Of a stretch of DNA of 64,000 bases, positions 11,901 through 20,776 are shown piece by piece (position 1 is the stretch's first letter; each line of letters begins with the position of its first letter). The DNA comes from Scortum barcoo. Lineage: Eukaryota; Chordata; Actinopteri; Centrarchiformes; Terapontidae. Under the pieces are notes generated by a model. That model was not told the origin of the DNA and searched no databases. It worked only from the letters and a program-made list of their open reading frames with translations. The stretch is from positions 1-64,000 of the forward strand of contig JAKKUS010000773.1 of assembly GCA_023238725.1 (NCBI GenBank). Direction: 5' to 3'. Position numbers and translations under genes: made by a program.

Positions 11901-14900
11901 TTCTGCTGGTGCGCTCACTGCCTGCCAGGTCTACTAAACACAGCTGACTCACATTCACCTGGTTTTTGTCCTGCAGTTTCATAACACACTGTTAAAATCA
12001 GCAAACATCTGCTGGCATCCTTTGTGAGACATTATGTGTACTTATTTGGCCTGCATTTTGTCGTTTTAAAACTTAAAACATTTTTCTATATGTAACTTTG
12101 GACCACCATGTCACCTGTAGGATGTGGTCCCCATCAGCGTCAAGTGGTGCCTGGGCCAGCTTCACGGTGAACACACTGTGAGAGCGACTGGATTCACGGT
12201 TGAGTTGAGTGTTGGCTATCCTCCTTTTCTTTTGTCCTGGGTATGGAGCAGAGCATCATTAATATAATGTGAGAGACCAGATAACTTCTTTATAAAGTCA
12301 ACGTTTTTTTAAGCTTTTTGTCCAATTATTCTTGGGGATTTGGTAAACTGAACGTGAATGCTGATAATGGCCACTGGAAGCTCTATCTCAAATGTTGAGC
12401 TCTTTAATAATTATTTTGAATATTTTTTATGTTTCTATCATGAGGATCCAAACACTAAAAATAAAAACCCAGTTTAAAGTAAGTTAAAAAGTTGATAGTC
12501 TGATTAGAAGAACACACGATAATATAAAATACAATAAAGGTATTAGAAAGTTATTATCACTCACCCTTCCAAAAGACTTCAAAAGCCTCCTCTGTAGATT
12601 TTACCTCGACTTCTGTGCAGCCAGCCACGTACATGTTATGGTTCTGATCTTCACGGAGAAGCTTGGATTGAGGTGGTCTGAAACAAGTTAATGAAAAGAA
12701 TCAACACAGTGAAAATGTAACAATGATGTGTCGCTTTAGTGAGACAAGGAGCAAAAAAAAAAAGAAAAAAAAAATTTCAGGGGGTACAGACATGCACACT
12801 GGGTTTGCAAACAAGCGTGAGCCATTCAGGGGATGTTATGTGTCTCCACACATCAGTAACAGCAGGGAGCCTCGAAGACGACAGCCACAAAATTACACAA
12901 AGCTAGAAAGCTGTACCTATGCTATTTACAGGGCTTTGGATTAGTGGGGTGGAAATGCACTGATGACCTATTCAACATATCAGCTACAGTCAAGTTACGA
13001 CTACAAATAAACAGAGTACTGCGTGATATACTTCAACTGGCCACATACATGAACTCATTGTTCCGTACAGGCGTGCCTCCACCGAGCCACCTAACAAATA
13101 CAGGAATTTTAAAGGTGGGTCTTGTCAATAAATAAATAAATTAAGTCTTCTCAATGAATGTATTCAACGCAATCATAGAACACAGTGGAGGTGGTTGTAA
13201 TTTAGACACGCGTGGTTGCACAACTACTAGAAAAACATTTGTGGTGCACATTAGTTGGGTGTGACTTTGTGGATGTAGTTTGAGGACAGAGCCATCTCAT
13301 ACGTGAAAAGAACCACACATAACCTGAATACAAAGAAGGTTTGTATAAATAACACTTCAACATGATGCTGTGTTTCAAAAAGCATACACTGGTTAGAAAA
13401 TCTGTCTCTTACTTTGGTCTGATGGGGTCAAATGGAGCATCTTCGAGGAGATCATAGATGTAGTTGTTGTAGACTTCGATGTAGGACACAAAAACGCTGT
13501 AACAACAGTCTTCATCCACATTCTCAGATTTACATGCCTCGTCTGAGCTGATCATGTCAGCAAACTCTGGGTCAGGCTTCTGCCTAAAAAAATTAATAAA
13601 TAATCAGAATCAGAATACTTTATTTACCACAGAGGGAAATTTGGTAAATCGGACAGAAAAACAAGATAATTAACTAAATGTACTTTACAGTCAGTTCACT
13701 TTTATCAGTGCTTGTGAACACCATAAATAGTATAGAAAACAAAAAGTGAAATACAGTGACTCATAGCTACCTGGAAGATGGTGTTTTGGGCACTGACTGC
13801 TGACTGTCTCGCTTCTGTCTCTCCAGGAGAGCATCAACTTGATCCTGGATCTCCATCCCATTTTTGTCATCTGGTTTAAACACCTGATAGAAGATTGAAA
13901 ACATTTCAAAAAAATACCTCATCACCTCTCCAAAAACATCAAACTTATTTTAAGAGACCAACTGCACAAAACAATAGTGAATGAAGGTCTTACAAATCTT
14001 TTGGCCTGAAAGGGGCCAATGCTGTTGAAGAGCATGTCTAAAGAACGGGGGAGGAGTCCACCATCACCCGGTGAGCCGGTCATGGTGTAGGTCTTACCAC
14101 TTCCAGTAACACCATACGTAAAGAGCAGACCTGTGAACATGGAGTTTCACAATTACATAACCACTTTTCTCAGAGAGGATAATAGCTGATGTCAGTGATA
14201 TCACTTATTATGTGGGTCAACTAAACTTAGGTAAAGCTCAATGATTAATCAAGTATCAAAAATGTTTGCAACTTATTTTCTGTTCATCAACTAATTCCTT
14301 CAGGACTAAAGAGGACAAATAGTCAATTAATAGCATTCTGCACATGTATGTTTCTTGACTCAAAAAAACTCAAATTGACTTACCATTCTTACAATGAATG
14401 AGGTCCTCTACCAGTGGCTTGGCAACATCCTCAAACAGCTCCATTTGAGTGGTATTAATACCAAATACTTTTTTATAGGAGTACTGAGTCTAAAGAATTA
14501 ACAAAGAAAAACATACAGTCCATGAGAATGGCATAAACAGAAAATAAATAACAAGAGCTACAATCATCATAATCACCATGTATTAAACCTGTTAGTGTCT
14601 CTGGTCTCTACTGAATACAGCTATGACTAAACCAGTGCTGCAGTATGACTTTTTTTCTTTGCTGAATCACAGAAATCCAACTAGACTTGACTGATTTGAA
14701 AAAACAAAGTATGAAAGGGAACATTTTAAGCCAAAATATATCAGTGGTGGCGTTGGTAATTTTTCACTTGCATAGACAGTGACTCTTGATGGAGATGGCA
14801 GGAGGGAACTGAAACAAGTACGGGCAATGTGATATTCACTTCAGCTTTGTCAAGCAGAGACAGCTGCCACACACTGACCTCTTTGTATTCTCCATTGCGG

Positions 14901-16302
14901 TTGGCTTTAAGGCCATCAGGAGCATGTAGCTGAATAGTGGTGTTGCTGATCATCTCAACACAACATTCCTCATCTTCTGCTCCGAGCGGACGTATGCGGC
15001 AGTATACCTGCAAAGATGAACGAGTAAATGAAGCCCACTGTGATGAAGCCATAACATTCAGATAACATTTTAATTTCAGGGAAACTAAGTTGTGGTGTGA
15101 TGTTTGAGGACTTAAAGTGAGTGTTCACTTACCCCAACAGGATCTTTCTCCATGTTGGACGCCTTTTTGGGGCCAGGCCTCCGAGGGGTCTTCCCTTTGC
15201 TGCAAATGATAAAACACAGGATCAAAACAAAAACACATGTAAGATATACTCTATATAATAATTCAGGTAATTTGCCAAAGAAACTTTCACAACATAACCT
15301 AAAGTATGTGGACACCTGACCATGACCTTGCTCACACTGGAGTTCAAATTCATCCTGAAGGTGTGGAGTGAGACGATGGCTCTGTTCAGACCAGTCAAGC
15401 TCATTCACACCAAACTCACACAATATACTTTGTGTATTTATGTAGAGACAAAGAGGGCTTCTCACAAAACTGGAAAAATGAAAATTGTCTAGTCTTTAAA
15501 ATTACAAATTTACTTAATTGGAATTAGAGCTGCACAAAATAGTAAATTATCTAGTAAGTCAACTATTAAATTGATCACCAACTATTTTTGATAATCAATG
15601 AATTATTTGAATGTTTAAAAAAAAAATGTTGACAGTATCTCTCTTTACATACAGTCTATAGTCCAAACCTTCTGATTTCACCTCCCAAAATGTAAATATT
15701 TGTTGGTTTCTTTATTCCTCTGTGACAGTGAACTGAATATCTTTGCAGTTGTGGACAAAACAAGACTGATATGAAAATGACAAAATGAATGAAAATAGTT
15801 GCAGCCCTAGTTGCAGAGTTTTGTGCTGAAAGCCAAACCATGAAAGACACCAAACCAGACCAAAAGAAGGCACATGCAATATGTGTATACACAAATATGT
15901 GTATGCCTTTATACCTTTAGCCTAAACAGAGTAATAATATATGATGATATTAAATTAAATTGGACATTTTATCAATTTCTTCAACTAGCTACGTTCGGCC
16001 AAGTGTTATTTAAGCTGATAGTAATTCACAGGTGAAGGTCAGTACAAAGATGTGAACCTAACAAATCATCAGAGATGTTAAATTAAACGAAGTTGGGTTG
16101 ATTTTGTTTGAGGTTTTCACTGAGAGAAGTTAACTAGCTATGCTAACGCTACGGAGCTAATCCTCCTCTTTATTGGGCTGAATCGTCTTTTTTAGACAAC
16201 AGCAGGCAGGTTATCTACCAAGATAGATGTATTAACTTTTAATAGAGTGTAAGTGATTTATCTAACGGATTTTAAAAGAGATACTCACCCCAGTTTATAC
16301 AT
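5455..16302 (-). CDS. kif23: Kinesin family member 23 (mitotic kinesin-like protein 1), complete, 23 coding exons
   Basis: KIF23 is the plus-end-directed kinesin-6 motor subunit of centralspindlin. With RACGAP1 it bundles antiparallel microtubules at the central spindle and midbody during cytokinesis. All 23 coding exons were located with GT-AG borders and matching phases; they total 2925 nt, 974 residues plus stop (the long human isoform has 960). Order: short basic N-terminus, motor domain (about 25-440), stalk with neck and coiled coil (about 480-760), and a tail ending KRRKP. The P-loop GVTGSGKT is at residues 112-119, switch I NRESSRSH at 296-303 and switch II DLAGSE at 338-343. The start ATG at 16302-16300 has A at -3 and begins a 14-nt coding exon (MYKL plus a split Gly). 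No frameshift or in-frame stop was seen. Identity is very secure; the exact first exon is slightly less so. Confidence 0.96.
6156..6209. repeat. Compound CA/TA microsatellite
   Basis: A run of CA repeats passes directly into about 20 TA units, inside the KIF23 intron between 6381 and 5946. Confidence 0.95.
6924..8618 (-). other. KIF23 intron between the long-isoform exon and the tail
   Basis: This 1.7 kb intron is the largest of the gene. It holds scattered short ORFs with no recognisable similarity and a compound trinucleotide repeat at 8197-8229. Nothing else could be supported. Confidence 0.7.
8197..8229. repeat. Compound TCC/TAC trinucleotide repeat
   Basis: About five TCC units pass into about six TAC units in an intron of KIF23. 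Confidence 0.9.
9212..10810 (-). CDS. kif23: KIF23 neck and coiled-coil stalk exons 14-17
   Basis: Exons 10810-10646, 10375-10209, 10122-9949 and 9412-9212. They encode an acidic linker (LPALPPCELVDPADDQTLPR) of the type that contributes to RACGAP1 binding in the family. A charged heptad-rich coiled coil follows, with segments such as ERLEKKSKTLEYK and YEQDKRSLQQEVE, then the conserved [20 protein letters not shown]. The block ends in a basic and proline/serine-rich segment, SASPSPRP. The coiled coil gives parallel dimerisation of the motor. All four junctions keep frame with the neighbouring exons. Confidence 0.92.
10972..16302 (-). CDS. kif23: KIF23 motor-domain exons 1-13
   Basis: Coding exons read on the minus strand (high to low): 16302-16289, 15199-15133, 15007-14879, 14489-14384, 14130-13994, 13883-13771, 13583-13413, 12677-12565, 12236-12115, 11970-11868, 11754-11675, 11524-11405, 11131-10972. 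Together they encode the N-terminal extension, the kinesin motor (VYCRIRPLG onward, P-loop in 14130-13994, switch I in 12236-12115, switch II in 11970-11868) and the MRFAEMTQEVEV segment that ends the motor core. The 13883-13413 pair carries the kinesin-6-specific insertion within the motor head, which is longer than in most kinesins. Introns here are 100-1100 bp; the 11-bp region around each junction was checked by eye only. Confidence 0.93.
13603..13660 (+). repeat. Fish LINE-tail-like fragment (AATCAGAATACTTTATT)
   Basis: The text AATCAGAATCAGAATACTTT followed by a GAGGGAAATTTGG stretch resembles the widespread teleost repeat end CAGAATACTTTATTGATCCC-GAGGGGAAATT. It lies in the KIF23 intron between 13582 and 13884. 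Confidence 0.5.
15527..15810 (-). repeat. GCTGCAACTA-type interspersed repeat (MITE-like)
   Basis: One end reads AGAGCTGCACAAAATAG and the other GTTGCAGCCCTA. The interior has AACTATTTTTGATAATCAAT and GTTGTGGACAAAACAAGA, shared in pattern with copies at 27695, 45110, 50696 and 52795. The opposite ends are inverted versions of each other. It lies in the first KIF23 intron. Confidence 0.6.
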
Positions 16303-16475
16303 TGTTTGTGTTGTTGAGTTTTTTCTATGAGCGCTTCTTCTCGATTTCAAATATTCCCTCTTGTGAAACTTCTTCCGGCTGGCTGATTTTTCAACCAATC
16401 ATAGTGCAGAGGCGGCAGTCAGGAGCGGAAGTCCCGCCTCCAGCACCCAGTCCCTGTGTTTATGTTCCTTCTGTA
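16303..16475 (-). promoter_or_regulatory. kif23: KIF23 5' UTR and promoter with CCAAT box and CHR-like motif
   Basis: The 173 bp between the KIF23 start codon and the LTR contain an inverted CCAAT box (CCAAT on plus at 16395-16399, ATTGG when read with the gene) and a TTTGAA motif on the minus strand (plus 16346-16351), about 45 bp nearer the gene. CCAAT boxes upstream of a CHR (TTTGAA or TTTAAA) element are the signature of G2/M genes controlled by NF-Y and the DREAM/MYB-MuvB complexes, and KIF23 is such a gene in mammals. The transcription start was not determined. Confidence 0.55.
16472..16475. repeat. Target site duplication TGTA, left copy
   Basis: TGTA precedes the 5' LTR and is repeated immediately after the 3' LTR at 25685-25688. 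Confidence 0.8.
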
Positions 16476-18013
16476 TGTAACCCAGTTAAAAATATGGAGT
16501 AATAATTTATTTATTATTTAATTGTTTACAGTGTTATTTCAGTATTAAGAGCAGTTAAATAACGAGATTAAAAAGGTTGTAATTTATTTTATATGTGGTG
16601 ATAAAAAAGGATAAAAAGAGTTAAAAGTTATTATATGTTTATTGTTTCATGTGAAATTTAATATATTATGAAAACTGTCTTAACCAGCATGTACAGGGTT
16701 AATGATGATCGGCAGGAGCACCGTGTCTCAGGTGTTTCCGCACGGACTGGGGGGTGGACACAGGTGATAGAGAGCGGCCAGAGTGTAAACTATGGAGAGC
16801 GATACAGAGATTTTCTGTGTTAATGTGTAAGTTATAAGTGCACAAACCCGTGTGTAGCTTGTGTCTTAAGGTTGTTTGCACAACAATCGGCGAGAAGAAT
16901 AACAAGAGACATATTGGAAAACGAGAGGAATTTCTACCCGAAGTTTGGACTGTTTATGTTTGTGCTAATGCTAAATGCTAACACGTAGCTGCAGTAAGTA
17001 TAGGCCCGAGTCCGTTCACTAAACGTGAAGAGACATTTTAAGTTTAACTTCTTCAGTTGAACTGGTGAACTGTTTGAGGAGTTTATGTGCTGACTTCGAC
17101 CTGGAGACAGTGAAGAGCCTTGGACAGAGGAGTGAGCAGCTAGGCCAAGTGAGTGATTTTTCTTCTGGTGAAAGAGGAGAGAAGCTGACTGATGGAGTTC
17201 GTGTGGAGATGCTGATGCTGGACCTGCCCCTGTGATTGCTGAAGGAGGACGAGACGGGATCATTCATTCAGGTTTCTATTATTTTATTTTGCTCGGCAAC
17301 GAGTGAAGTGGCCATTTAGTTTTGGGCCCCAACGTACACAAGCATCGAATCAGGCCTGCAACTGTGCATTTTAGTTTTAGGATAACTTTAATTGCCGGCT
17401 TTAGTTGACAGTGCAATAAGGTGATTGTGGGCCCACACACACAGTTTATGTTTGAGTGAGTTTGACTGTGGTAAACTGAAGTTGGAGATTTTTCATGGAA
17501 GGGTTGAGAATGTTTTATTGAATACTGTGTGTACATTTATATATATCTATATATATGGTATAGTCTTGAATGTTTATCTGAAAAGAGAGACAATTTGGTT
17601 ACTGTGATTTTTCCTGAAAGAAAGGGACACTTTATTTTGAAGGTTTAAAAGGACTTATATATTTTATTTCATATTTCTTATTTTATTAGAGATAACTATT
17701 TTCATTTAAGTAAATAATTGAGATTTATTTTTCTAAAACCTTGTGTGGTGTTATTTCATTACTTACCTGAAAAAGGGGAATTATGTAATTCAAAGAGACA
17801 TAATCAGAGACACTGGGTTAAAATCTTTATTAAAAATATAAGTTGAGAGAGCTGAGTTCATAGGTAAGTTTAAAATATTTCATGTATGTATGTTGAGGGG
17901 AATCCAAGAGAATAACTAAAGTTATTTAATCAGAGTTTGTTTAACATTTGTTAAAACAGTAAACGAACCCAAAAGCTCTGCCCTAATCAATATAACCAAA
18001 GGGGAGCGCTACA
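16476..18013 (+). repeat. 5' LTR, 1538 bp
   Basis: Aligned by eye to 24158-25684 over its full length. It carries 13 bp near 16510 that are absent from the right LTR, six single-base indels and one noticed substitution (GCCCACAC here, GCCCGCAC in the right LTR). It starts TG and ends CA. Short minus-strand ORFs within it occur identically in both LTRs and are not genes. Confidence 0.95.
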
Positions 18014-18018
18014 TAAAA

Positions 18019-18036
18019 TGGAGGCACCTCTGGGAT
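18019..18036 (+). other. Primer binding site
   Basis: TGGAGGCACCTCTGGGAT starts 5 bp after the LTR. It has the TGG start expected for the complement of a tRNA CCA end and a GGGAT T-arm-like end. The tRNA was not identified. Confidence 0.65.
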
Positions 18037-18127
18037 GCTCTTGGATTTCTTAGCCTGAAAAAAAAAAATAGTTAAAGCTAAAGTAACTAACTTGAAGTCA
18101 CTCAGCTAATTTCTAAGCAGTATTAAA

Positions 18128-20776
18128 ATGGACAAAGCAGAACTAGTGTTAGAGTTAAAAAGTTGGTGCCGTGGTGAAGGTTTGGATGAGACTCATGCCC
18201 TGATGACCATCGTCCCTGAAGATGTAGAGATCGGTGAAGTGGAAGAAACACTGGCAAGTATCAAGTCATTGGGGCGAGTGCGTGTCCGTGGGAGAAACTT
18301 TAATGCGCGACTAAACCGACGGATGGTTTTGTGTGAGAGTAGAGAGACTGTGAGAGAGAAGAGTGTCCCTACTGAAGTTGTGCCTATTGATGGTGGAGAG
18401 GCATGGCCTGTTATCATCATAGGAGACACAGAGGCAGCTGCTGAAGAGTTTAACAGTAAACTAAGGGGTTTGCTGCAAGCTGAAGGGAAAACAATAGAAG
18501 ACCTCAAATCATTGCTCCCCAGTGCATTCCGGTCAACAAGCTCCACTGAATCCATCCTTCACGCGGTCGGAGATCTGTTGGATAAGACAACAAAACCAGC
18601 TGATGGTGGGAATTATGGTCGACTACGCATGTTCTCCGGAGCCCTGCCAACGCCGCCAGGTGAGGAACCATTTGACCATTGGCTAGAGCAAGCATGGCTT
18701 ATGGTAGAGGAGACTAATTGCTCTGACAGAGAAAAGAGACGCAGACTCGTTGGAAGCGTAAAGGGGCCAGCACTAGAAATTGTGAAAGCATTGCGGCACG
18801 GCAATCCTGAGGCCAGCCCAAAAGAGTGCTTGGAAGCCCTTGAAAGTGCTTTTGGCAGTGCCGAGTCCGGCGAAGATCTCTACTTTGCATTCCGTTTGAT
18901 GCAACAGCAAACAGGAGAGAAATTATCAGATTTCCTTCGACGTCTAGAGCGGTCTCTGTCCAAAGTGATTCAAAGAGGTGGCCTCCCTGCTAGCCACATG
19001 AATACAGCTCGACTGGAGCAATTGCTAAGGGGAGCTGTTGCCTCAGATCTGATGCTGATTCAGCTGCGCTTAAGGGAAAGGAGGGCCGCACCCCCAAACT
19101 TTCTGCAGCTTCTGACAGAAATTCGAGCTGAGGAAGAGTATGAAATTTCTAGGAAGAAGCTCAGTGCCTCAGTGCAGCAAGTACATACAAATCCAGAAGT
19201 GGATACAAGGCAAGCTGACATTCAGAACTTGAAGGCTGAAATAAAAGAATTAAAATCAATGGTAGCCACAGTAGTGACCAAATCAGCTCATGTCAAAGAT
19301 GATTACAGGGAAGCTAAAACCATTAGCACACCACCTGACTCTGAAAACCGGCAAGACGCCGAGCTGGCTGCCTTGAAAAAGGAACTGAAACGACTAAAAC
19401 AGAAAACTAGCAACAAGATGTCTCAGCAAGATGCTGTGGTTGCAGCCATGACCATAGAGGCTTCTAAACCAGTTTCACACTTCCCCAAGGGGACAACAAA
19501 AAAGTCTGATGAGAATTTCTGCTACAGGTGTGGTGAGAGTGGACATTTTGCAAACAAGTGCCCAAACCCTGAGAATCACACCAAGGTTATCAGAAAGCTA
19601 ATTCATGCTTTGAAGGTGACAAAAGACAAGCAACAGTCTAATGATGCCACCTCCAATGAAGTTAACTGTGGGGTCAAGAAAAGTGCTGTTACCTCCTCAG
19701 GGACGACTGGCATCCCTGAGGGCTTGGTTGGTCCACCCAGCATAGTACCATTGAAAGTGAATGGACATCGTTGTGAGGCTTTGTTTGATAGTGGATCTCA
19801 GGTCACCATTATCTTCGAGTCTTGGTACCACACTTACCTGCCCGATGTCCCAATCCATCCTGTGTCTGGTCTAGCCCTGTGGGGACTAAGTGAATCTGAG
19901 ATCAGTTACCCCTACCGTGGGTATGTAGTGGTCGATATTGAATATCCAGTGTCGGTGGCAGGCACCAGGCAGACTGTGACTGTCCTCGCCCTTATTTGCC
20001 CCCAGTCCCGATCTGCAGACCAGACTCCTATCATTATAGGGACTAATGCCAGTCACATCCGCCGTCTTGTGCAACAATGTAGAGACCATGGCATTGACAT
20101 CACCCAGACGTTGGGGATACAAGTATGTTGCAAAGAAAACAGTCTAGGATCACCTAGCACGGCCACAACCCTAGGAGAGGAAGACGACGTTGGCTGTGTG
20201 TTGTGGCAAGGCCCTGGCCCACTGACCCTGCCCCCTGGTGGTGACTGTAGTGCAGTCTGCAAAGTCGAGTACAAACACCAAGTCGACAAAGAAATCCTGA
20301 TGGTTGACTCTTCTCCTGTATCTCCGCTTCCAGTTGGGGTACTATTTCAGCCCATGGTGGTGCACAGCGAAGAAGTGAACGTCAGCTATTTCAGAGTCTT
20401 GGTTCAAAATGAGTCCTTGACGGAGACAGTCATACCAGTGGGAACAGTGATCGGGCATGTGTATCTGACAGATGCAGTCATTCCTCTCTCTCCGTCCAAG
20501 ACAACCGCCACCGAGTTTGATGCGAACCTGATTGATTTTGGAGACTCACCGGTCTCGGAGGAGTGGAAAGAGAGACTACGTCAAAAGCTGTCCACAAGGT
20601 CACAGGTGTTCTCGCTACATGAATGGGATGTTGGATTGGCAAAGGGAGTGGAGCATACAATCCGGATGTCAGATCCACGACCGACGTTCAGGGAGCGCTC
20701 TCGTCGCCTGGCTCCAGCTGACCTGGAAGACGTGAAGAAAGCACCTGCAAGAACTGCTGAGCGCAGGGATCATTAA
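18128..20776 (+). CDS. Retrotransposon Gag-protease polyprotein, PNMA-like Gag
   Basis: This 882-codon ORF begins 114 bp after the LTR. Residues 1-105 (WCRGEGLDE, PEDVEIGEVEETL, GRVRVRGR) match the N-terminal pattern of PNMA proteins. Residues about 165-345 match the PNMA/Ty3 capsid region (EPFDHWLEQAW, EKRRRLVGSVKGPALEIVKAL). A coiled coil follows at about 350-430, then a CCHC zinc knuckle with C465, C468, H473 and C478, and an aspartic protease with D554-S-G. Residues about 690-800 form a segment I cannot assign. The last 80 residues look like the usual lead-in to reverse transcriptase, and the final dozen are out of frame with it, so the ORF ends early. Its products would form virus-like particles in the cytoplasm. 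Confidence 0.9.
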   Translation: MDKAELVLELKSWCRGEGLDETHALMTIVPEDVEIGEVEETLASIKSLGRVRVRGRNFNARLNRRMVLCESRETVREKSVPTEVVPIDGGEAWPVIIIGDTEAAAEEFNSKLRGLLQAEGKTIEDLKSLLPSAFRSTSSTESILHAVGDLLDKTTKPADGGNYGRLRMFSGALPTPPGEEPFDHWLEQAWLMVEETNCSDREKRRRLVGSVKGPALEIVKALRHGNPEASPKECLEALESAFGSAESGEDLYFAFRLMQQQTGEKLSDFLRRLERSLSKVIQRGGLPASHMNTARLEQLLRGAVASDLMLIQLRLRERRAAPPNFLQLLTEIRAEEEYEISRKKLSASVQQVHTNPEVDTRQADIQNLKAEIKELKSMVATVVTKSAHVKDDYREAKTISTPPDSENRQDAELAALKKELKRLKQKTSNKMSQQDAVVAAMTIEASKPVSHFPKGTTKKSDENFCYRCGESGHFANKCPNPENHTKVIRKLIHALKVTKDKQQSNDATSNEVNCGVKKSAVTSSGTTGIPEGLVGPPSIVPLKVNGHRCEALFDSGSQVTIIFESWYHTYLPDVPIHPVSGLALWGLSESEISYPYRGYVVVDIEYPVSVAGTRQTVTVLALICPQSRSADQTPIIIGTNASHIRRLVQQCRDHGIDITQTLGIQVCCKENSLGSPSTATTLGEEDDVGCVLWQGPGPLTLPPGGDCSAVCKVEYKHQVDKEILMVDSSPVSPLPVGVLFQPMVVHSEEVNVSYFRVLVQNESLTETVIPVGTVIGHVYLTDAVIPLSPSKTTATEFDANLIDFGDSPVSEEWKERLRQKLSTRSQVFSLHEWDVGLAKGVEHTIRMSDPRPTFRERSRRLAPADLEDVKKAPARTAERRDH

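Noticed and set aside
14741..15052. Apparent KIF23 start at the ATG near 15052 (MASSQWAS)
   Set aside because: This frame reads through an intron into the exon starting at 15007. The upstream exons 15199-15133 and 16302-16289 join in phase.
16699..17536. Minus-strand ORFs in the left LTR, repeated in the right LTR at 24607-25209
   Set aside because: They recur only because the LTRs are copies. They show no known domain and lie on the strand opposite to the element.
18193..18804. Minus-strand ORFs inside gag
   Set aside because: They are antisense shadows of the Gag-protease ORF with no independent support.
20735..20776. Programmed ribosomal frameshift between protease and reverse transcriptase
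   Set aside because: The shift falls inside the pre-RT segment rather than at a domain border, no clear slippery site with a structure was seen, and four more shifts follow in pol.
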